A stretch of DNA of 64,000 bases from Thermomonas sp. XSG. Its GTDB lineage: Bacteria > Pseudomonadota > Gammaproteobacteria > Xanthomonadales > Xanthomonadaceae. Where the stretch lies: positions 868,001-932,000 of the forward strand of contig NZ_CP061497.1 in NCBI RefSeq assembly GCF_014678725.1. Reading direction: 5' to 3'. Position numbers and translations under genes: made by a program. Positions 9,002 to 18,594 of this stretch are shown here, piece after piece. Position 1 is the first letter of the stretch. Every line of letters begins with the position of its first letter. The notes beneath the pieces were generated by a model. That model ran no database searches. It saw only the letters and a list, made by a program, of their open reading frames with translations, and was not told where the DNA came from.

Positions 9002-9627
9002 TCGGCAATCCATTGGTCAACCACCAGGCGTACCCGGTCCTCGCCACGACGGGTCTCCACTTTCCCCGGCAGGGCGAGCCCATCGGCACCACCCCGCCAG
9101 CCGTCGTACTCGACCGTCCACCCCCCCTGCTCGATCCGCCGCGGCAACAGATCCACGCCGTATTCGATCCGCGCCGGGCCAAGCCCGGGCAGCGTGGCGG
9201 CGGCGCCACGCACCCAGCAGCCGAGCGCCGCCACCGGGATATCCCAGCCGGTCGCTTCGCGCAGCAGCCGCGCCGGGTCGGGGTCGCGCAGCGGGGCGTC
9301 GGCGACGCCCTGCAGCGCGGCGCCGCCGGCATCGACCTCCAGGGTCCAGCTCTGCCGCGTCACCGGCGCCGACAACTGGAGGCGCTGCACACCCGCCGCC
9401 TGCGTCCACTCGATCCGGCCACTGCCGCCCTGCCTGCCGTTGGACAGGGCCACCCTGCCAACCAGCGACCAGGCCGGCGCAGCGCAATCCCCGTCCGCCA
9501 GTCCCAGCGCGCCGATCCGCACGCGCTGGGCGGCCTCGCCTGCGGCAGCATCACCACTCGCCGGCGGGGGCAGCGATGCGCAGCCCGCCAGCAGCAGACC
9601 CGGCAGGGCGCAGGCCGCCCACTTCAC
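8998..9627 (-). CDS. lolB: outer-membrane lipoprotein insertion factor LolB
   Basis: LolB is the outer-membrane lipoprotein that accepts lipoproteins from LolA and inserts them in the outer membrane. The 209-residue precursor has a lipobox 'LLLAGCAS' with Cys at residue 16. The mature part has the LolB-type segment '[22 protein letters not shown]' and a C-terminal 'VDQWIAE'. It overlaps the TPR gene stop by 4 bases upstream and the ispE start by 4 bases downstream. lolB-ispE is the usual gene pair. Confidence 0.93.
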   Translation of the reverse strand: MKWAACALPGLLLAGCASLPPPASGDAAAGEAAQRVRIGALGLADGDCAAPAWSLVGRVALSNGRQGGSGRIEWTQAAGVQRLQLSAPVTRQSWTLEVDAGGAALQGVADAPLRDPDPARLLREATGWDIPVAALGCWVRGAAATLPGLGPARIEYGVDLLPRRIEQGGWTVEYDGWRGGADGLALPGKVETRRGEDRVRLVVDQWIAE

Positions 9628-11312
9628 GCGCCGGTCTCCTGAAGTGCGCGCTGCAGCGACCGGTTGTCGGGATCGAGGCGGCGCGCGTCATCGAAATACT
9701 TGCGCGCCTCGTCCCGGCGCCCAAGCACCCACAGCACCTGGCCAAGGTGGCTGGCGATGTCCGGGTCCTGTTGCAGCGCATAGGCATGACGCAGGTGATC
9801 CAGCGCCTGGCGCGGCTTACCCAGCCGGAACAGCACCCAACCATAGCTGTCGATGATGGCGGCGTTGCCCGGTTCGGCCACGCGCGCGCGGTCGATCAGC
9901 TCCAGCGCCTCGCGGTAGCGGTCGGTGCGATCGGCGAGCGTGTAGCCCAGCGCGTTGAGCGCGGCGACGTTGTCCGGCTCGATCACCAGCAGGCGACGCA
10001 GATCCGCCTCGGCCTTGCCGATCTGGTCGAGCCGCTCCCACATCAGCCCGCGCGCATACAGCAGCGCCGACTCATCCGGAAACGCCGCCAGCCCACGTGC
10101 GTAGGCATCCTGCTCGCCATTGGCGTCCTTGGCCTTCTGGCGCAATTCCGCCTCCAGCAGATAGCCATCGCGCCGCTCGTCCTCGGCCAGCGCGGCGTCG
10201 GCCTGGATGGCATGCAGCGCGTCGTAGGCCTGCTGCGAGCGCCCCATCGCGTGCAGCACGCCGGCGGCGCGCAGGCGGGCTGCACCCTGCATCCGCTCGC
10301 CGGGCACCTTGGCGTACCACTCCAGCGCCTCGTCGTAGCGCTCCAGCAGCTCGGCCAGCTGTCCCAGCAGCAGCCGGCGCATCGGATTGGGGGTGGTCGC
10401 GCCGCGCTTGAGTTCTTCGTACAGCCCAGTCAACCCGGTCTTGTCACCGGCCTTGTCCAGCAGCGCGGCGCGGCGGGCGTATGCGGCCTCGTCCTGGGCG
10501 CCCGCCGCCAGCACCTGCGCGGCCTTGCCGGCATCGCCCAATGCATCGTATTCGCCAGCCAGTGCCCAACGCAGCGACGGCGGCAGCTGCGCCGGCTCGC
10601 CCAGTGCCGCCAGCGCGGCGCGCGCCTCCTCCAGCTTGCCACCCTCGCGCAGCAGCTGCGCCCGCAGCAGCGCAACGCGCGGCTCTCCCGGGAACAGCGT
10701 CACCACCCGCTGGACGATGTGGTCCACCAGTTTCGGCTGCTCCAGCCGCTGCGCCAGCCCGCCGAACCCCAGCCAGGCCTGCAGCTGGTGCGGCAGGGCG
10801 TCACGGGACACGATCTCTTCCAGCATCGTCACCACCAGCGATTGCTGGCGTCCGACCGCGCCCACCAGCGCGGTCAGCGCCGGGCGCCAGCCGTCCGGCT
10901 CGGCCAACAGGGCGCGCAGTTCGCGCCGCGCTGCGCGCTTGTCGCCGGCGCGCAGGGCCAGGCTGGCGGCCACCATCCGCGCCTCCAGGCTGGCTTGCGG
11001 CGCCAGCGTCTGCCAGGTGTCGTACGCCTCGCGCGCCAGCGCGTCCTCGTCGGCCAGCAGGGCGATGCGGGTGGCCCGTTCCGCAAGCACCGGATCCTGC
11101 GCGGCGCGGGCGGCATCCAGATAGTGTCGCGCCGCCTCCGGCAGCAGCCCGCCCTGCAGCGCGAATTCGCCCGCCAGGCTGGCCTCCAGCGGATCCACAC
11201 GCGCCTGCGCGGCGACCGGATTGCCGGCGACGGCCCCGGTGAATGCCAGCGCCGCGGCAAGCAGCGCAGCCAGCGGGAACGTGCGCGAACCGGAGCGTTG
11301 CGGGTTGGACAT
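9624..11312 (-). CDS. periplasmic tetratricopeptide repeat protein
   Basis: A 562-residue protein with a signal peptide (positively charged start, hydrophobic residues about 13-30, then AQA) and repeated TPR helices over most of its length, for example 'ARAALAALGEPAQLPPSL', 'YDALHAIQADAALAEDERR' and 'AIIDSYGWVLFRLGKPRQAL' near the C-terminus. Homologues sit upstream of lolB in this family. The function is unknown. TPR proteins act as scaffolds, and the exported, lolB-coupled context suggests an envelope role (inference). It is transcribed divergently from hemA. Confidence 0.85.
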   Translation of the reverse strand: MSNPQRSGSRTFPLAALLAAALAFTGAVAGNPVAAQARVDPLEASLAGEFALQGGLLPEAARHYLDAARAAQDPVLAERATRIALLADEDALAREAYDTWQTLAPQASLEARMVAASLALRAGDKRAARRELRALLAEPDGWRPALTALVGAVGRQQSLVVTMLEEIVSRDALPHQLQAWLGFGGLAQRLEQPKLVDHIVQRVVTLFPGEPRVALLRAQLLREGGKLEEARAALAALGEPAQLPPSLRWALAGEYDALGDAGKAAQVLAAGAQDEAAYARRAALLDKAGDKTGLTGLYEELKRGATTPNPMRRLLLGQLAELLERYDEALEWYAKVPGERMQGAARLRAAGVLHAMGRSQQAYDALHAIQADAALAEDERRDGYLLEAELRQKAKDANGEQDAYARGLAAFPDESALLYARGLMWERLDQIGKAEADLRRLLVIEPDNVAALNALGYTLADRTDRYREALELIDRARVAEPGNAAIIDSYGWVLFRLGKPRQALDHLRHAYALQQDPDIASHLGQVLWVLGRRDEARKYFDDARRLDPDNRSLQRALQETGA

Positions 11313-11324
11313 GGCAAGGGCCGG

Positions 11325-11330
11325 TACAAT
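11325..11330 (+). promoter_or_regulatory. possible hemA -10 box
   Basis: TACAAT in the 91-base spacer between the divergent TPR gene and hemA. The best upstream match, TTGGAC at 11305-11310, is only 14 bases away, so the promoter assignment is weak. I see nothing else distinct in this spacer. Confidence 0.35.
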
Positions 11331-11403
11331 TGGCGGTGGGCCCGCAGCTTAGCGCAGGCACCTGAACGACATTCATCGCGCACTGCAGTCACCACCACGC
11401 CCC

Positions 11404-12651
11404 ATGAGCCTGCACGTCCTCGGCATCAACCACCAGACCGCGCCGGTTTCCCTGCGCGAGACGGTGGCGTTCGGCCCGGACACGCTGCGGCATGCGCTGG
11501 CGTCGCTGCGCGCGCAGGCAGGCGTGCAGGAAGCGGTGCTATTGTCGACCTGCAACCGCACCGAGCTGTATGCCCGCAGCGATAACGGGCCGGACGCCCT
11601 GGCCAACTGGCTGGCCGGCCAGCAGCGCGCCGGCGACGACCTGCATGCCTACCTGTACCGGCACGACGAGGCCGATGCGGTGCGCCACCTGTTCCGGGTC
11701 GCGACCGGGCTGGATTCCCTGGTATTGGGCGAGCCGCAGATCCTCGGCCAGGTCAAGCAGGCCTGGAACGATGCGCGCGACGCCGGCAGCCTCGGTGGTC
11801 CACTCGACCGTGCGTTTCAGCAGGCCTTCGCCACCGCCAAGCGTGCCCGTACCGAGACCACCATCGGGCGCAACCCGGTCAGCGTCGCCTCCACCGCGGT
11901 GCGGCTGGCGCAGGAATCGTTCGCCCGGCTGGATGAATCGGACGTGCTGCTGATCGGCGCCGGCGAGACTATCGAACTGGCCGCCCGCCACCTGGTGGCC
12001 GGCAAGGTGCGCCGGCTGCTGATCGCCAACCGCACGCTCGCCCACGCGCAGGACCTGGCCCGGCGCCACGGCGGCTTCGCGCTGCCGCTGGAGGAACTGG
12101 ACCGGCACCTGGCCGAGGCCGACATCGTCATTTCCGCCACCGCCGCGCGCCAGCCGATCCTGCAGCGCGCGCAGGTCGAGCAGGCGCTGCGCGCGCGCAG
12201 GCATCGGCCGATGCTGCTGCTGGACCTGGCGGTGCCGCGCGACATCGCCGAGGACGTCGCCAGCCTGCGCGACGTCTTCCTGTACACGGTCGACGACCTG
12301 GAGCGGGCAATCGAGGACAACCGTGCCGCCCGGCGCAATGCCGCCGAGCAGGCCGAGGCGATCATCGAGGTGCACGCTTCACGCTTCATCTCCGCACTCG
12401 GCCAGACCGATGCGGCGGCCCCGCTGCGCCGCCTGCGCGAGCACGGCCAGGCGGTGCAGGCGCAGGCGTTGGCCAAGGCACGCGCGCAGCTTGCCGCCGG
12501 CCGTGATCCGGCGGAGGTGCTGGACCTGCTGGCGCACACCCTGACCAACAAGCTGCTGCATGCGCCCAGCGCCGCGCTGCGCGAGGACGCCGCGCTCGGC
12601 GAGGCGGCGATCCGCCTGTTCACCGCCGGCAAGGGCGACACCGACGCATGA
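11404..12651 (+). CDS. hemA: glutamyl-tRNA reductase
   Basis: HemA reduces glutamyl-tRNA to glutamate-1-semialdehyde, the first committed step of C5 haem synthesis. The 415-residue product has the substrate domain with '[13 protein letters not shown]' and catalytic Cys50 in '[10 protein letters not shown]', the motif '[15 protein letters not shown]', an NADPH Rossmann region '[17 protein letters not shown]', and a C-terminal dimerisation helix domain. Its stop overlaps the prfA start (ATGA), the usual hemA-prfA coupling. Confidence 0.98.
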   Translation: MSLHVLGINHQTAPVSLRETVAFGPDTLRHALASLRAQAGVQEAVLLSTCNRTELYARSDNGPDALANWLAGQQRAGDDLHAYLYRHDEADAVRHLFRVATGLDSLVLGEPQILGQVKQAWNDARDAGSLGGPLDRAFQQAFATAKRARTETTIGRNPVSVASTAVRLAQESFARLDESDVLLIGAGETIELAARHLVAGKVRRLLIANRTLAHAQDLARRHGGFALPLEELDRHLAEADIVISATAARQPILQRAQVEQALRARRHRPMLLLDLAVPRDIAEDVASLRDVFLYTVDDLERAIEDNRAARRNAAEQAEAIIEVHASRFISALGQTDAAAPLRRLREHGQAVQAQALAKARAQLAAGRDPAEVLDLLAHTLTNKLLHAPSAALREDAALGEAAIRLFTAGKGDTDA

Positions 12652-13736
12652 CCCCTGCCCTGCGCCGCAAGCTGGAAGCGCTGCTGGAGCGGCGCGAGGA
12701 AGTGGAGCGCCTGCTTGCCGACCCGGCGGTGGCCGCGGACCAGACGCGCTTCCGCAGCCTCTCGCGCGAATTCGCCAGCCTGCAGCCGGTGGCCGACGCG
12801 CTGGCCGCTGAGGCGCAGGCGCGGGCAGACCTGGCGACCGCGCAGGCGATGCGCGAGGACCCCGAACTGCGCGAACTGGCCGACGACGAGATCGAAACCG
12901 CCAACGCCCGGCTTGCCCAGCTGGAGGGCGAACTGCTGGCGCAACTGGTGCCAAAGGACGCGCGCGACGATGGCGGCCTCTATCTGGAAGTGCGCGCCGG
13001 CACCGGCGGCGACGAGGCGGCGATCTTCGCCGGCGACCTGTTCCGCATGTACGCGCGCTACGCGGAAACGCGCGGCTGGCGGGTCGAGGTGGAATCGGCC
13101 AATCCCGGCGAACACGGTGGCTACAAGGAAATCGTCGCCCGCATCGAAGGCAGTGGCGCCTACGCGCAGCTGAAGTACGAATCCGGCACCCACCGCGTGC
13201 AGCGGGTACCTGCCACCGAGTCGCAGGGCCGCATCCACACCTCGGCGGCGACGGTGGCGATCATCGCGCTGGAAAGCGGGGGCGATGCCGAGATCGTCAT
13301 CAATCCCGCCGACCTGAAGGTGGACACGTTCCGCAGCTCCGGCGCCGGCGGCCAGCACGTCAACAAGACCGAATCGGCGATCCGCATCACCCACGTGCCT
13401 TCCGGCGTGGTGGTGGAGTCGCAGACCGAGCGCAGCCAGCACGCCAACCGCGACAAGGCCATGAAGCGCCTGCAGGCGATGCTGTTGGAGGCCGAGCTGG
13501 AGAAGCGCGCCGCCGCCACCGCCGCCGACCGCAAGCTGCAGGTGGGCAGTGGCGACCGCAGCCAGCGCATCCGCACCTACAACTACCCGCAGGGCCGGAT
13601 CACCGACCACCGGGTGGAAGGCCTGACCCTGTACGACCTGCCCAACATCCTCGAAGGCGACCTTGGCCCGCTGGTCCTTCGCCTGCAGCAGGAACAGCAG
13701 GCTGAAGCCTTGGCGCAGCTGGCGCGCGAGGCGTGA
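12648..13736 (+). CDS. prfA: peptide chain release factor 1
   Basis: RF1 recognises UAA and UAG and triggers peptide release. The 362-residue protein contains the catalytic GGQ at residues 234-236 ('[20 protein letters not shown]'), the PxT-type stop-codon recognition '[19 protein letters not shown]' (PAT), and the C-terminal '[12 protein letters not shown]'. The gene overlaps hemA by 4 bases. prmC, encoding the methylase for the GGQ glutamine, is not adjacent but lies at about 32.1-32.9 kb. Confidence 0.98.
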   Translation: MTPALRRKLEALLERREEVERLLADPAVAADQTRFRSLSREFASLQPVADALAAEAQARADLATAQAMREDPELRELADDEIETANARLAQLEGELLAQLVPKDARDDGGLYLEVRAGTGGDEAAIFAGDLFRMYARYAETRGWRVEVESANPGEHGGYKEIVARIEGSGAYAQLKYESGTHRVQRVPATESQGRIHTSAATVAIIALESGGDAEIVINPADLKVDTFRSSGAGGQHVNKTESAIRITHVPSGVVVESQTERSQHANRDKAMKRLQAMLLEAELEKRAAATAADRKLQVGSGDRSQRIRTYNYPQGRITDHRVEGLTLYDLPNILEGDLGPLVLRLQQEQQAEALAQLAREA

Positions 13737-13800
13737 GGCACTGGCGACAACCAGCACACCGGATGCCCGCCGCCTCGGGCACCACGAACAAGGGATTCCC

Positions 13801-14244
13801 ATGACGATCTCGATTTCCCGCGCCGGCCCCGCCGACCTCGACGCGCTGGCCGCGCTGTTCGACGCCTATCGCCAGTTCTACGGCCAGCCGTCCGACCCCG
13901 CGCTCGCGCGCCAATGGCTGCGCGAGCGCCTGCGCTTCGGCGAATCGACCGTGCTGCTGGCCAAGCGCGCGGGCAGCACCGTCGGCTTCGTCCAGCTGTA
14001 CCCGATGTTCTCCTCGGTGCGCACCGCCAAGACCTGGATCCTCAACGACCTGTACGTCGATACCGGCGCGCGCCGCCAGGGCGTGGCCCGCGCCCTGCTG
14101 GACGCCGCCGCGATGTTCGCGCGCGAAGACGGTGCGGCGGGCATTGCGCTGGAGACCAGCCGCGACAACGCGGCGGCCCGCGCGCTGTACCTCGCCGCCG
14201 GCTGGCAGGAAGACGCGACCCAGTGGTATTCGCTGGCGCTTTGA
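13801..14244 (+). CDS. GNAT-family N-acetyltransferase
   Basis: A 147-residue acetyl-CoA-dependent acyltransferase of the GNAT fold. Motif A is visible as 'LNDLYVDTGARRQGVARALL' (the R/Q-x-x-G-x-G/A pyrophosphate loop as RRQGVA), followed by 'ALETSRDNAAARALYLAAGW', the typical C-terminal motif B. I started at the ATG at 13801, which has AGGGA upstream, rather than further 5' inside prfA. The substrate cannot be told; small-molecule or protein N-acetylation is possible. Confidence 0.88.
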   Translation: MTISISRAGPADLDALAALFDAYRQFYGQPSDPALARQWLRERLRFGESTVLLAKRAGSTVGFVQLYPMFSSVRTAKTWILNDLYVDTGARRQGVARALLDAAAMFAREDGAAGIALETSRDNAAARALYLAAGWQEDATQWYSLAL

Positions 14245-14364
14245 GCCGCATCGCGGACGGGCTCCGCATCGCGTCCAGGCGCCCGGCACGACCGATGGCA
14301 TGCCCGCCCGGCCCGTCGGCAACCGCTCTACACTCGTCTCCTACCTGCCCGCAAAGGAACGACG

Positions 14365-14697
14365 ATGTCGATCGACGCCACCCTGCGACTGCTCAGCAAG
14401 GCCCGCGGCCTGTCCGTGGCGGATATCGCCACCGCCATTCCCAGGGCCGGGATCGGTACCGTCAATGCCTGGCTGAAAGGCGAGAAGCTCCCCGGCCGCG
14501 ACCAGATCGACGCGCTGGCGCGGGCCTTCGGGGTACCGGCCAGCGCGCTGCTGTCGGAACTGGCCAGCACGCTCGACCCGGCCCGCACCAAGGGCGAACA
14601 TGAGCTGCTGACCGCCTATCGCGCCCTGGGCACCCGCCAGCAGGGGGCATTGCTGGAAGTGGCGCGCAGCATGAAGCCGAGGGCATCGCGCAAATGA
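14365..14697 (+). CDS. XRE-family helix-turn-helix protein
   Basis: A 110-residue protein whose first 65 residues form a Cro/C1-type helix-turn-helix ('GLSVADIATAIPRAGIGTVN', then a recognition region and 'LARAFGVPASALL'). A short helical C-terminal part without a known domain follows. AAGGA precedes the ATG, and TACACT about 30 bases upstream could be a -10 box. Its stop overlaps the ppk2 start (ATGA), so it is co-translated with a polyphosphate kinase and may regulate it (inference). Confidence 0.8.
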   Translation: MSIDATLRLLSKARGLSVADIATAIPRAGIGTVNAWLKGEKLPGRDQIDALARAFGVPASALLSELASTLDPARTKGEHELLTAYRALGTRQQGALLEVARSMKPRASRK

Positions 14698-15470
14698 GCC
14701 AGCTCAAGCGCAAGCAGTACGAGGCCCTGCTGGAACCCATGCAGGTGGAACTGGCCAACGCCGCACGCTGGCTGCAGCACAGCGGCAGGCGGCTGGTGGT
14801 GCTGTTCGAGGGCCGCGACACCGCCGGCAAGGGCGGCGCCATCAACGCCATCCACGAGCACCTCAATCCGCGCCAGTGCCGGGTGGTGGCACTGCCGAAG
14901 CCGACCGAACGCGAAGCCGGTCAGTGGTATTTCCAGCGCTACATCGCGCAGTTGCCCGCGGCCGGCGAGATCACCCTGTTCGACCGCAGCTGGTACAACC
15001 GCGCCGGGGTCGAGAAGGTCATGGGCTTCGCCAGCGACGCACAGGTGGCGGCGTTCCTGCGAGCCACCCCGCAGTTCGAGCGGCAGCTGGTCGACGACGG
15101 CATCCTGCTGTTCAAGTACTGGCTGTGCTGCGACCAGGACAGGCAGGAAAAACGCTTCGCCGAGCGCCTGGACAACCCGCTCAAGGGTTGGAAGCTCTCG
15201 CCCATCGACCTGGAGGCGCGCACCCGCTACCGCGCCTACACCGACGCGCGCGAGGCGATGCTCAAGGCCACCCACAGCGAACATGCGCCGTGGACACTGG
15301 TGGACTTCAATGACCAGAAGCTGGGCCGGCTGACCCTGATCCGCGACCTGCTGGACCGGCTGCCCGACACCCGCATCGACGCGCCGGACATCGCCTTTCC
15401 GCCGCTGCCTGGCCGGCTGGCGAAGGAGCACTACGGCGTGCTCAAGCCGATCCCGGGCTTCCAGCCCTGA
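14694..15470 (+). CDS. ppk2: polyphosphate kinase 2
   Basis: PPK2 enzymes transfer phosphate between polyphosphate and nucleotides, usually making ATP or GTP from the diphosphate. The 258-residue one-domain protein has Walker A 'EGRDTAGKGG' at residues 39-48, Walker B/lid 'LFDRSWYNRAGVEKVMGF', and 'NPLKGWKLSPIDLEA' as lid helix, a class I arrangement. It is coupled to the XRE gene. The stop lies 6 bases from the convergent acylphosphatase stop, with no terminator visible between them. Confidence 0.93.
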   Translation: MSQLKRKQYEALLEPMQVELANAARWLQHSGRRLVVLFEGRDTAGKGGAINAIHEHLNPRQCRVVALPKPTEREAGQWYFQRYIAQLPAAGEITLFDRSWYNRAGVEKVMGFASDAQVAAFLRATPQFERQLVDDGILLFKYWLCCDQDRQEKRFAERLDNPLKGWKLSPIDLEARTRYRAYTDAREAMLKATHSEHAPWTLVDFNDQKLGRLTLIRDLLDRLPDTRIDAPDIAFPPLPGRLAKEHYGVLKPIPGFQP

Positions 15471-15476
15471 CGCCGC

Positions 15477-15743
15477 TCAACCGGTCGAGAAACCGTCTGC
15501 GACCACGGCTTCCGTTTCGCAGCGCACCACCTCGTCCACCCGCGCCAGCGGCGGGCCATGCTGCAGCCAGCGCTGCAGCGCCGCGATCGCCACCTCTTCG
15601 CCAGCCGCCAGCACCTCCACGCTGCCATCGGCAAGGTTGCGCGCATGGCCGCGCAGCCCCAGCCGCAGCGCCTCGTCGCGGGTGGCGATGCGGAAGCGCA
15701 CGCCCTGCACCCTGCCGCGGACGAGGAAGCGGGTGGCAGTCAC
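15477..15743 (-). CDS. acyP: acylphosphatase
   Basis: Acylphosphatase hydrolyses carboxyl-phosphate bonds such as acetyl phosphate and 1,3-bisphosphoglycerate. The 88-residue protein has the phosphate loop 'GRVQGVRFR' with the catalytic Arg and '[13 protein letters not shown]' with the catalytic Asn. It starts with GTG at 15743, one base beyond the stop of the thioredoxin-like gene upstream. Compared with textbook sequences, Arg replaces the usual Gly/Phe in VQGVxFR, which is tolerated in the family. Confidence 0.93.
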   Translation of the reverse strand: MTATRFLVRGRVQGVRFRIATRDEALRLGLRGHARNLADGSVEVLAAGEEVAIAALQRWLQHGPPLARVDEVVRCETEAVVADGFSTG

Positions 15744-15744
15744 G

Positions 15745-16317
15745 TCAGCCAGCCGGGGTAGCGGCGTCAGGTTTCGGCCCGCCGAACGCGGCGATGTCGT
15801 CTTCCAGCATGCGCGCGGTCACCGGCCCGGTGTACTTGCGCAGCATCCTGCCGTCGGGGCCGATCAGCCAGGTCGTGGGCAGGCCACGCGGCGCGCCGAA
15901 ATCCTTCGGCGGCTCGTACACGTCGATGCGCGCGATCGGATAGGCCACCGGGCGCTTGGCCAGGAACGCGCGCAGCTCGTCCTCGCTGGTGTCCTCGTAA
16001 GCCAGTCCGATCACCGCGATGTGCTGGCGCATCGCCGCCAGCGCCGACAGCTCCGGCATCTCCTTGATGCACGGCCCGCACCAGGTGGCCCAGTAATTGA
16101 CGATCACCCACTTGCCGCGCTGGCCGGCGAGGTCGTAATCCGCGCCGTCCAGGGTGGTGACACGCAGCGACGGGCGCTCCACCTGCGGCGGCTGCACCGC
16201 GGCGGAAGCGGGTTTGGGCTTGGCCGCGGGCGCGGTCGCCTGCGGCGCGGGGGCTGGCCCACGCGAACAGGCCGCGAGCAGGCCCGCCAGCAGCAGGGCG
16301 ACGATGCGAACGTGCAT
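15745..16317 (-). CDS. thioredoxin-like (TlpA-family) lipoprotein
   Basis: A 190-residue envelope thiol-disulfide protein. It has a lipoprotein-type signal '[10 protein letters not shown]', then a Pro/Ala-rich linker and a TlpA/ResA fold with the active site '[14 protein letters not shown]' and cis-Pro region '[13 protein letters not shown]'. It probably reduces periplasmic disulfides, for example in cytochrome c or other protein maturation (inference). An ATG at 16326 forms ATGA with the YihY stop, but GGAGG sits just two bases from it. The ATG at 16317 has correct spacing, so I prefer it. Confidence 0.88.
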   Translation of the reverse strand: MHVRIVALLLAGLLAACSRGPAPAPQATAPAAKPKPASAAVQPPQVERPSLRVTTLDGADYDLAGQRGKWVIVNYWATWCGPCIKEMPELSALAAMRQHIAVIGLAYEDTSEDELRAFLAKRPVAYPIARIDVYEPPKDFGAPRGLPTTWLIGPDGRMLRKYTGPVTARMLEDDIAAFGGPKPDAATPAG

Positions 16318-16322
16318 GCGAT

Positions 16323-17594
16323 TCATTCCTCCGGGATCCCGGCATAGACACTGGATACGGGCTGCCGCAACGGTTGCTGCAGGGGGGTGCGCAGCTGCGC
16401 GATGGTGTCGCGCACGGCGACGCCCAGCGCGTCGTCCGGCTGCGGCACCGGCACGTCGACCGCGGGGATCCGCAGTTGCGCGGCCTCGTAGAGTTCGTCG
16501 AGGCGCACGTCGTCGAGGTCGCGCGCCAGCAGCCACTGGCCGCTTTCGGCCCGCTGCAGCACGTTGATGCTGGCCATCCGCCCCAGCAGCGACTGCACCA
16601 TGCTGTCGGTCAGGCTGGGCTCCATCGCCTCGATCTGCTCGCTGGTCAGGCCATTTCCGGCGGCGCGCGCGTGCTGGAAGCGGCCCAGCATGCGCAGCAG
16701 CCCGTACAGCTCGTGCCCGTGCGGCAGCCGCAACGCCTGTGGCTGGTAACGGAACGCCGACATCGACGAAGCGAACGAGGCGCCGAACAGGATCGACACC
16801 CAGCTAAGGAAGATCCACAGCATCACGATCGGCACCAGCGCCACCGCGCCGTAGATCTTCTGGTAGGAATCGAAGCTGCCCAGGTACAGGCCCAGCCCCG
16901 CCTTGACGCATTCGAACAGCGCCATCGACAGCAGTCCGCCGGCCAGCGCATGCCGCCACGCCACCGTGCGATGCGGCACCACCTTGAACACCGCGGCGAA
17001 CGCCAGCAATTCGATCCCCATCGGCGCCAGCCGCAGCATCAGCGCCTCCAGCCAGCGCCCGGCCAGGGTTTCGAAGATCGCCAGCGCGAAGAATCGGGTG
17101 GACAGCGCCACGCTGGCCGCGGCCACCAGCGTGCCCAGTGTCAGCACCGTCCAGTAGACCAGGAAGCGGCCGAACTTCGGCCGCGCGGTCGGCACGCGCC
17201 AGATCCGGTTGAAGATCGCCTCCACGCTGCTCAGCGTCACCAGCAGCGACACGATCAGCGCCAGCGCGCCCGCGGAGGTCAGCGACTTGGTGTTGGAGGA
17301 GAAATCGGTGAGGTAGCCGGACACCGCCTGTGCGGCGCGCGGGACGAAGTTGGCGAAGATGTAGCCGCTGAGGCGCTCGCTCCAGGCGTCGAACACCGGG
17401 AACGCCGACAGCACGCCGAACGCCACCATCGACAGCGGCACCAGCGCGAACGCGGTGGTGTAGGACAGCGCGCCGGCCGCCTCGAAAAGGCGGTCGTCGA
17501 GGAAGCGCCGCAGCACGAAGCGGCCGAAGCTGCCGGCCCGCGCCGGGTCGCGCAGGCGTTCGCTCCAGCGGTAGATCGAATCCAGCGGTTCCAT
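16323..17594 (-). CDS. YihY/UPF0761 family inner-membrane protein
   Basis: A 423-residue protein of the YihY (formerly misnamed ribonuclease BN) family. About six membrane helices fill residues 35-280 ('ALSYTTAFALVPLSMVAFGV', 'VPIVMLWIFLSWVSILFGAS'), with the typical charged loops between them. It is longer than the 290-residue E. coli protein because of a soluble C-terminal extension of about 135 residues. The transport or enzymatic role of the family is not settled. It is coupled to the thioredoxin-like gene and divergent from wrbA. Confidence 0.88.
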   Translation of the reverse strand: MEPLDSIYRWSERLRDPARAGSFGRFVLRRFLDDRLFEAAGALSYTTAFALVPLSMVAFGVLSAFPVFDAWSERLSGYIFANFVPRAAQAVSGYLTDFSSNTKSLTSAGALALIVSLLVTLSSVEAIFNRIWRVPTARPKFGRFLVYWTVLTLGTLVAAASVALSTRFFALAIFETLAGRWLEALMLRLAPMGIELLAFAAVFKVVPHRTVAWRHALAGGLLSMALFECVKAGLGLYLGSFDSYQKIYGAVALVPIVMLWIFLSWVSILFGASFASSMSAFRYQPQALRLPHGHELYGLLRMLGRFQHARAAGNGLTSEQIEAMEPSLTDSMVQSLLGRMASINVLQRAESGQWLLARDLDDVRLDELYEAAQLRIPAVDVPVPQPDDALGVAVRDTIAQLRTPLQQPLRQPVSSVYAGIPEE

Positions 17595-17668
17595 CCGGCA
17601 AGCGTAACCGATGCCATGAATCCGCCGCTTGCACTATGCTGCCGCGTCCCTACGCACGATTGGCGCGC

Positions 17669-18262
17669 ATGCCCGAGATCCTGGTCCTGTACTACAGCCG
17701 CGGTGGCTCGGTGGCGCGGCTGGCCCGGCAGATCGCCCGTGGCATCGAGGAAGTCGACGGCATGCAGGCACGCCTGCGCACCCTTCCGCCGGTGGCGCCG
17801 GTGACGCAGACCGCGCAGCCGCCGGAACCGGAAGACGGCGCGCCTTACGTCGAAAAGCGCGACCTGGCCGAATGCGCCGGCCTGCTGCTGGGCAGCCCCA
17901 CCCGCTTCGGCAACATGGCGGCCCCGGTCAAGCATTTCCTCGACACCCTCGGCGCGGAATGGGCCAGCGGCACGCTGGTCGGGAAGCCGGCGGCGGCGTT
18001 CACCTCCACCGCGACCATGCACGGCGGCCAGGAGTCGACCCTGCTGACCATGCTGGTACCGCTGCTGCACCACGGCTGCGTGGTCGCCGGGATCCCGTTC
18101 ACGGAAGCTGCGCTCAACACCACCCGCAGCGGCGGCACGCCCTACGGCGCCAGCCACGTTGCCGGTATCGACGACGACCCGCAGCTGAGCGAGGACGAAA
18201 CCGTGCTGGCACGTGCGCTGGGCCGCCGCATCGCCCTGCTCGCGCAGCGGCTGCAGGCATGA
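17669..18262 (+). CDS. wrbA: NAD(P)H:quinone oxidoreductase WrbA
   Basis: WrbA is a tetrameric FMN flavoprotein that reduces quinones by two electrons. The 197-residue product has the FMN loop 'LVLYYSRGGSVARLARQIA' at the N-terminus, 'GSPTRFGNMAAPVKHFLD', and the WrbA motif 'FTSTATMHGGQESTL'. I used the ATG at 17669 (MPEILVLYYS), because the 11 codons upstream are not family-like. Its stop overlaps the DUF2069 gene (ATGA). Confidence 0.94.
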   Translation: MPEILVLYYSRGGSVARLARQIARGIEEVDGMQARLRTLPPVAPVTQTAQPPEPEDGAPYVEKRDLAECAGLLLGSPTRFGNMAAPVKHFLDTLGAEWASGTLVGKPAAAFTSTATMHGGQESTLLTMLVPLLHHGCVVAGIPFTEAALNTTRSGGTPYGASHVAGIDDDPQLSEDETVLARALGRRIALLAQRLQA

Positions 18263-18594
18263 GCGCGCAGCGCTACCTGGCAGCCGCGCTGGGCGCACTC
18301 GCCGCGTTGTTCGTCGGCTGGTCGGCGACGCGTGCCGACGCACTTTCCGGGCTGCTGGTGTTCGCCTTGCCGCCCGCCCTGCTGGCGATCGCTGCCCTGT
18401 CCGGCTGGCGCCGCGCCGGTTTCACCGCCGCGGTGCTGGCGCTGCTGTGGTTCAGCCACGGCGTGATGCTGGCATGGGCGGAACCCGCGCAGCGGCTGTT
18501 CGCACTGGCGGAGGCCGCGCTGGCGCTGCTGGTGGTGCATGCCGCCTGCCTGCCCGGCATCCGCGCCCGCCGGGAGCGCCGCCGGGAAAGCTGA
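18259..18594 (+). CDS. DUF2069 membrane protein
   Basis: A 111-residue, very hydrophobic protein with four likely membrane helices (about residues 7-23, 30-45, 52-70 and 80-98) and a basic tail RARRERRRES. The family DUF2069 typically sits directly after wrbA, as here, and has no known function. It overlaps the wrbA stop by 4 bases and the next start by one (TGATG). Confidence 0.85.
   Translation: MSAQRYLAAALGALAALFVGWSATRADALSGLLVFALPPALLAIAALSGWRRAGFTAAVLALLWFSHGVMLAWAEPAQRLFALAEAALALLVVHAACLPGIRARRERRRES

Noticed and set aside
16374-17804. Long plus-strand frame opposite the YihY gene
   Set aside because: Low-complexity His/Arg/Gln-rich antisense reading of a membrane protein gene. It also runs into wrbA.
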